The notes beneath the pieces are model-generated. The model made no database searches and was not told the origin of the DNA. It saw nothing but the letters and a program-made list of their open reading frames with translations. From a virus: DNA of 64,000 nucleotides. The translations under genes and the position numbers were made by a program. The DNA lies in the IMG/VR virus record IMGVR_UViG_3300025789_000024, positions 1-64,000 of that record. One strand, 5' to 3'. Below, one piece after another: positions 53,701-62,700 of this stretch (position 1 is the first letter of the stretch; every line of letters begins with the position of its first letter).

Positions 53701-56700
53701 AATATCAAGTATTTGATTTTTCTGTACCTGCATTAAGTGGTACAACAGCATTTAATTGTGACATTGCACCAATGAGTTCTAGTGAAACAAATTGGCCAAC
53801 CGTTCAAGTATATGTGAATAACACTTATATTAATTCTGCAAATTATACAGTAACAACCACTGCCACAACAACTACAATCACTATAAACTCTGCTTATATT
53901 CCTGTTACTGATTGTGTAGTTCAAATCTTAATATTAAGTGACCAAGTAAGCAGTACGGCTTATTATCAGACTCCTATTAATTTGAATAATAACCCATTGA
54001 ATACTGATATTACTGTTGCTAACGTCGGTGATATTCGTAATCAATATCAAAGTATTTTCTATAACAATCCATACACAACTGGTGATGTATTTGGTCCTAA
54101 TAATTACAGAGACTTAGGTGATGTAGTTCCATATGGCAATGCTATTATTCAAAATAGTGCTAGTTTAGTTATACCCGGCGCATTATTGCGTGTACCGAAT
54201 CATAATTTATTCAATGCATTGCTATATAATAGTAGAGAGTATGTCAACTATAAGCAATTAATTGTAAGTACAGTTTCAAACACTAGTTTTACTCAAACAT
54301 ATAATCCAGCGCAAATCTTAGATATTGCATTGGCACAAATTACACAGGCTAAAAGTTCAGACCAATCATTCTTTTGGTCAGATATGATTCCGTCTAATGC
54401 ACCATATAGAACTAATACATATACATTTAATAATGCATTAGACACATCAATTTATCCATTATCACAAGTTTATAATTTTGAAACTTCAAACTATAATGGT
54501 GTGTTAGTGTATCGCACTACCGCATTAAATGGTTATCAAACTGTAACAGAACAATTAGTTAAGGGCCAAGATTATGTTGTTAGTACAACTGCCCCTTCAC
54601 TAGAAGTTACTATTGCATTAAATGCAGGTGATACTATTACTATTAATGAGTATAATAAAACTTATGGTAGTTATGCTCCGAATACTCCAACTAAGTTGGG
54701 ACTATATCCTTCATTCATCCCTAGTGTTGTATTAGATAGTGATTATATCGTCCCTACATATTTCATCATGGGTCATGATGGTTCATATACTAAGTTATAC
54801 GGGGCATATACAGACGGAGTGTTGCAAGATTATCGTGACCAAGCATTATTGGAATTTGAAACACGTGTTTACAATAACTTGAAGTTAAGTAACACTATTC
54901 CAATTCAAGCATATGATTTGATTCCTGGTTATTTCAGACAGAGTTCACAACAATATTCTAATAGTGAATGGTTAGAAATGTATACTCCTAGTTTCCTTAA
55001 CTGGATTGGTCAAAATCGTTTGAATTATAAAACACAATATTATAATGCCAATGATGAGTTTACATACAACTATAAAAATAGTGCTAACAAATTAAATGGT
55101 ACTGTTATTGAACAAGGTTACTGGAGAGGTGTGTATCAATATTTCTATGATACAACAACGCCAAATGAAACACCTTGGGAAATGTTGTACTATCCAGATC
55201 AACCTAGCTGGTGGACGGAGCGTTATGGCCCTGCACCATACACAAGTGATAACTTAGTGTTGTGGGATGACATAGCAAATGGTGTTCGTTGGGACAACGG
55301 AGTTCCTGTAACAGTTCCTGAATTAGCACGTCCTAGTTTGCTAAACATATTACCTGTTGATAGTGCAGGTAATTTAGTGTCACCTTTTGTATCAATTGTT
55401 GGTAATTATAGTCCTGGTACATTCCAGAAAGATTGGGTTGTTGGTGATGACGGGCCAACAGAATTAAGTTATAGAAGAAGTAGCACATGGCCCTTTGACT
55501 TGATGAGACTTCAAGCATTGATGAAGCCTGCCGAGTTCTTTAACTTAGGTGTATGGGTAGACAATTACAAATACAATGCAGAGTTTAATCAATACTTAGT
55601 TAACAACAGAAGTCACTTAGTGCCTAACGAGATTCCTATATATGGTTCAGGAACACCTGTAACTAGTTACTTAAACTGGATTGTTGATTTTGAGAAACAA
55701 CAGGGCATTGATGCTACAACAAATCTAACAACATTGTTCAACAACTTAGATGTAAGATTAATTTATAGATTAGCCGGATTCAGCGATCAAAATCAACTAG
55801 CGTTCTATGTTGAAAAAGCAAGTCCAAACACAACAAGTTCTTCATTATTGATTCCAAATGAAAGTTATGGTATTTTGTTATACGATAATCAACCATTTGA
55901 TAGAATTCCATATAGTTCAGTAATCATTCAACAAAATGATGGTTACTATACAGTGTTTGGTAATGCACAACAGTTTGCATATTTCACAGTCTTGAATCCT
56001 GTGTACGATAATCAATACGAAATTGTTGACATCAATTCAATACAAGTTAAAATCGCAAAAAATTATAGTACTAAAGAAACTATTGTACCATATGGAACAG
56101 CTTTCTACAGCCAACAAGAATTAGCACAATTTTTGGTTAGCTATGGTAAATGGCTACAAAGTAAAGGCATGGTATTTGAAGACATTCAAAACGGTCTTGC
56201 AGTTACCTGGAACCAAATGGTTGCAGAGTTCTTGTATTGGGCACAAACAGGATGGGGTGCAGGCTCTGTTATTACATTGAACCCTGCTGCAACACTATTG
56301 ACTATCGATAAAGTTGATTGTGTTGTTCAACCATTAACTATCCAAGATCAAAACTTTGTATTGAATCAAAACTTATATCCAATTCAATTGAAGGATATGT
56401 GTATTGAACGTAACGATACACAGTTTACATTACATGCACTAAATCAAGGTGACACATTTAGTTATGCACAATTTGATTTAGGTAACTTTGAACATGGCAT
56501 TGTGTTTGATAACACTACCTTGTTTAATGATACAATCTATAATCTAGTAACCGGCTTACGTCAAAACAGAATTAATGTACGTGGTACAAAAACTGCTGAT
56601 TGGAATGGTACTGTAAATGCTTGGGGCTTTATCTTGAATCAAGATAACGTTCGTGAATGGAATAATACACTCAAGTATACCAAAGGTCAGATTGTTCTTT

Positions 56701-59700
56701 ACAAGAACAAGTATTGGGTTGCGCAACGTGTTATTGAACCAACTGCAACATTCAATCAACAAGATTGGAAAGAAACAAACTATAGTGCAGTTCAAACAGG
56801 ATTACTTCCTAACCCATCTACACGTTCATTTGAAAGCGCATTATACTACGACACTAATACTAGAAACCTATCACAAGATGCTAACTTATTAAGTTATAGT
56901 TTGATTGGTTACAGACCAAGAGACTATTTGGCAACAGCAGATTTAACAGACGTTACACAAATCAATGTTTATAAAAACATGATTAAGAGTAAAGGTACAA
57001 ATCTTGCTATCAATGCATTCAAGGGTGTAACACTACCTCAAGGTGGCATTGACTATACTGTTTATGAAAACTGGGCTATCAAACAAGGTGAGTTTGGTGG
57101 TGTAGCAAATAATAACTTTGTACAGTTCAAAGTGAACCAAGCAAATATGACTGGTGACCCATCAATCTTTAGTTTAACTAATGGTGTGTACACTCAAGGA
57201 TCAATGCAAGAAATTCCTATCTATAGTCTTTACAACTATGGACATAACATTACTGATCCAAATATCTTGTTAACAACGAATAGTGCAGAGCCTAACAGTA
57301 CAAACATCTATCCAGATGCAGGTTATGTAAACTTCAATGACGTTAAGATGTCAAGTTATTTCTACTCTGGTTTACCTAGAGCAACTAACATCGGTGGTCA
57401 AATTGTTCCTATTCAAAATTTCTATGTAAGAGATTATGTTTGGATGGCTAACTTCTTGAACACATGGAATGTTTACTCATTCAAACCAATTGGTCAAGTC
57501 GTACAAGTTAGAAACAACTTAAACAACACAGCAACAGTTGTTTTTGCAGCGCCCCATGGATTGAAAAAATTACAACCATTGGCAATTGTAAACTTTGCAA
57601 GTAATGTTGACGGCTATTACATTGTCACACAAGTTGTAGACTTGACTACAGTTATCATTAACTTGAATGTACAGGCTACAAATCAAAATACATTAACTGG
57701 TCAAGGTATTGGTTTAATCTTTGAAACACAACGTGCAGCCAAACCATCTGAAATTGGATTGTTAGACTTAACTGAAGCAGACTTTATTACAAATACAGTT
57801 TGGGTTGACGAAAATACAGACGGTAACTGGGCAGTATATCAAAAGACAATTAACTATGATTATCAACAGCAAGTAACTAAAGAAGGTGCAACTAACTTTG
57901 GTAGTGCAGTCGCATACTCACCACAAATGGGTTACTTAGTAAGTGATGCTAGTCAAGGTAATGTTTACAGATATGTATATGATGCTGTTGCCTCAACAGC
58001 AACAGGTTCACCTGTATACGACTTAAGTCAAACATTGTCAGGTGGTACAAGTTTTGGTACAACAATCATTCACAAAAACAACATTTTTGTTATTAGTGAA
58101 CCAACAAGTGGCACACCAAAAGTATACATTTATGCATTGAATAGTAGCACAGTCTCAACTGCAATACTAACATACCAAACAGCAATTAGTGCACCCGGTG
58201 GTGTAACTAACTGGGGTAGTTCATTAGCAATGTCAGGAGATAACAATTGGTTGTATATCTCTGACATTGCAAATAACAATGTGTATGTCTATCGTAGAGA
58301 ACAGATTCTATTGAATGCCGGTTACTTTGTAACTGGTCAAACATATACAATTGAAACTGTTGGTACAACAGACTTTACAGCAATTGGCGCAATTGCAAAT
58401 GCAGTTGGAATCACATTTGTTGCAACTGGCGCTGGTACTGGCACCGGCACTGCAATGCAAGTAACATATGCACAATCAACTGTTATCAGTGGCGCATCAA
58501 CTGCAGGATCAGTGTCAGGTGATAACTTTGGTAGTTCATTGGCAACTGATTATTATGGTCAAACATTGTTTGTCGGCGCCCCTGACGTAAATTACAGTTC
58601 AACAATTGAGAACTGGGGTAGTGTATATGCATATCAAAGAACAGTTCAAAATGTTGAAGCACAACAAACTAGTACAGTTGGACAAGTTCAATCATTTACA
58701 TTGGGTTGGACTCCAGCAGCAGGCGCAACAAGAACAGCAAGTGCAACTAATGGTAGCACAAACTACATTACATGTAATGCAGCCATGACTGGTTTTGCAG
58801 TAAATCAACCAGTTGTGTTTGGGGATATTTTGACTGCTACAGCGGCTGGTAGTTTTGTAATAGGCAAATCATATAAAATTACTACAGTCGGCACTACAGA
58901 CTTCACAGCGATTGGTGCAAGTTCTAACTCAGTGGGGGTTATTTTTACAGCAACTGGTGTAGGATCAGGAACCGGTACTGCAACTCAAACAACTAATCTT
59001 GCAAATAGCGGTATTAAACCAAATGTTGTTTACTATATTGCAAGTATCTCTGGCTCAACAATTTCTATTAAGACTTCACGATCATCAACAACACCTGTAC
59101 AACTAACTACTGCAAGTGGATTGTCATTTGGTGTGTATGTACAAGTTGACCCATTATATGTTACGGTCAATGGTACATTAGTACAAGACAACAACTATGG
59201 TGTAATTGGTAGTCAATTTGTTTACAGTGGTGCATTGCAAGCAGGTGACATTATTAACATCAGCGATAATCAATACACACTGGTACAAAACTTTAATTCG
59301 CAATTCAATGACAGAACCGGAACACATTACGGTTATGCAATGGACATGAACACGTTTGGTACAGAAACAATTATTGGTTCACCTTTTGAAATAAATGACA
59401 CCACTGGCGAAGAAGGTGCTGCATATAGATATACTAATGCAGGTGCTAAGTATGGTGTTGTAATTGGTACTAATGATTGTACATTGAATTCAGCAGGTGT
59501 GATATTTATTAATGGTTACTTAGTATTCTTAAGTGCAGGTAATGCAACAGGTATCGCTAACCAAATTAATGCAAGCAATGTTCCTAATGTGCAAGCAAGT
59601 GCGACAGCAAATAATACATTAATCATTCAATTGATTGATACTGCACTTGCACCAGTAAGTCAACAATTATTAATTTCAGTAGTTGACGAAACTGTGTTAA

Positions 59701-62700
59701 CACAATTGGGTATTGATGTATTTGTAAACACGCAAGTATTAGTATCTCCTTATGTTAACGGTCCTACTGAGTTTGGTACAGCAATTAAGTTCAACGAATC
59801 AGATAGCGTTGTAATTTCTGCCCCAGTTGGTACACGTTATGAGTTCACATCATTTGACTTTACAGACAATGGTACACCTGACTTAGATACTATTTTCGAT
59901 AACAATGCAACACGTTTTGTTGAAAGTTATCCAAACGCAGGTGCAGTATACATGTATGACTATCTTGGAAATTACAACGAAAACGTTGGTAATTCAGGAC
60001 AGTTTGTATTTGCACAATCAACAAACTCACAAAACACAAGTTATGGATTCAATCCATTATATGGTGCAAGTCTAGACTTTAACAACAATACAGTTATTGT
60101 TGGTTCACCTGACTTCTTGCCAGGAGTAGCAGACGGTCAAGTTGTTATCTATACAAATGCAACCGGTATGCAAGATTGGGGTATCTATAGACAAAGTGCA
60201 CCTGTTGTGGATATCAACAGTATCAGCAATACGCAATTGTTTAGTGCTACAACAAACAACACACTAGTTAACTTAGATTACATCGATCCATTACAAGGTA
60301 AGATTCTTGGTGCAGTTAGAGAAAATCTAGACTTTGTAACAAACACAGATCCTGCAAGATACAATAGCAATCTAGCAAGTCAAACAGGTTATGTTTGGGG
60401 TGCAAATGAAGTTGGTAAAACATGGTTCAACACTAACAACGTTCGTTTTGTTAACTATCACCAAAATGACGTGGTGTACAATAGCAAATACTGGGGCTCC
60501 GTATTCCCAGGAAGCGATGTTGCAGTTTACACATGGGTAGCAAGTAACGTGCCACCTAACAACTATCAAGGTCCTGGAACTCCATTAGATGTTACACTAT
60601 ATGCTATTAGTAGCACAATCAATGCAAGTAGTGTTGTTGTACCTATCTATTATTTCTGGGTACGCAATAGTAATTTGATTTTCAGCGAAACAGGTAAAAC
60701 ATTAAGTGATACTATTCTTGCTCAATATATTGCGAATCCACGTGGGTCAGGTATCAGTTTCATGGCACCTTTGCTACCTAATACATTTGCAATTTACAAT
60801 GGTTTGAGTTATTTTAACGGTACTGACACCGTGTTTAATATCGCATACAGCACAAATTCAGATTCTGGAAGTGATATCTATCACCAGCAGTTTGCTATTA
60901 TCAAAGAAAACTCTGCTAGTGACTTCTTGCCTGGCTTCCCACAATATGCTTATGTAAGTAGTACATTAAGTGATCCTAGTGGATTGTATCTACGTTTTGT
61001 AAACAGTTTGGCTGGTTGTGATGATGCAGGTGGTGTAGTTCCTGATCCATATTTACCATTACGAGTTCAATCAGGTGTTCAAGTAAGACCAAGACAAAGT
61101 TTCTTCCTTGACAGATTCTTAGCACTTAAAAACTATTTGACATTTGCTAATGAAGTGTTAGTACAATATCCAATCGTTGAACTAAGAGAAAATTTAGACT
61201 TCTTGTACACAGTAGGAGATATTAATCCTGGTACAGGCTTACCATACTACGACACAACTAACTATTGGACGTTTGTCAACTGGTGGGCTCCTGGATACAG
61301 CGACAATACACGTTCAGTATTGCAAGTCCCTTTGTATGCAGATTTGGCAGCATTGAATGTAAGTTCAGGCACAATTGTAACTGTTGAACAAAACGGTGTA
61401 GGCAAATTTGAAGTATACACAACTGATGGATTGGGTACTTGGACACGTATTGGTTTGCAACAAGGTACTATTCAATTTAGCAGCGCATTGTGGGATTACT
61501 CAAGTGCAGGTTTAGGTTTTGGTGGCAACTTCTTTGACACTAATGTATTTGATTTATACCCAAGTGAAGAAACACGTTACATTATTCGTGCACTAAATGA
61601 ACAAATTTATATCAATGATTTGTTAATTTATAGAAACAAGAGTTTGATATTGATGTTTGAATACATTCAAAGCGAAACAACATCATCACAAAATTTCTTG
61701 CCTTGGTTAAACAAAACATCATTGGTCGATGTGTCACATAAGATTCGTGAATTGTTACCACTTGAAGTATATCAAGGTGATAACGAAGTATTTTTAGAAG
61801 GATACTTGAATGAAGTAAAACCATATCACGTAACTATCAAACAGTTTAGTTTCAACTATACAGGAACTGATGTATTCCAAGGTGATATCACAGACTTTGA
61901 TGTTCCTTCACAATGGAACAACATATACCAAGAATTCATTAGTCCAGAATTAGTATATACATTGCCTAACAATGAATATGAATATCTGCCTACTGATCCT
62001 ATCTGGCAAACTGCACCTTACAGTCAATGGTATCAAAACTATGGTGTGTCATTGACAGGTCAAGATAACTACAACATTACAACTTTAGTATCATATCTAA
62101 CTCCAAGTTCTAGAAGTATTATTGTTGATAATGCAAATGGCTTCCCAATCAATGGTACTATTACTATTGACGGAGAACAAATTGGTTACTCTTATGTAGA
62201 CCGTGCTAAAAATCAACTAAGTGGATTGGTGCGTGGATACAACAGTACTACAATCACTAATCACATACCTGGCGCTAAGATTTACATCGATTTGCCTGCT
62301 GTGTTATTATTAAGCGGTGGTGCTGGATATACTAACCCACCTAGAGTAACTGCATACATTGATGAAACTCAATACCCTGCTCCAAGAACACCTGCTGTGT
62401 TAGAAGCAGTAATGAATTTGGATTCTGTATTGTCAATTAATGTTATCAATCCTGGTTCAGGTTACGCTGTGTTACCTACTATCGTGATTGACCCATCTGC
62501 AACTATTTACTTTGCAGATACACAAGTCAATTCAGTATTGCACACAATTACTGTATATGCCCCTGAATTGGTAACAGGTCTTGAAGTGCAATATTTTGAT
62601 GACACCGCAACAGGTAATGGAATTGGTGAGTTGTCAAATGGACAATGGTACTATATCAATGTATTAGAAGACAATCCTACTGCGGTTGTAGCATTATACA

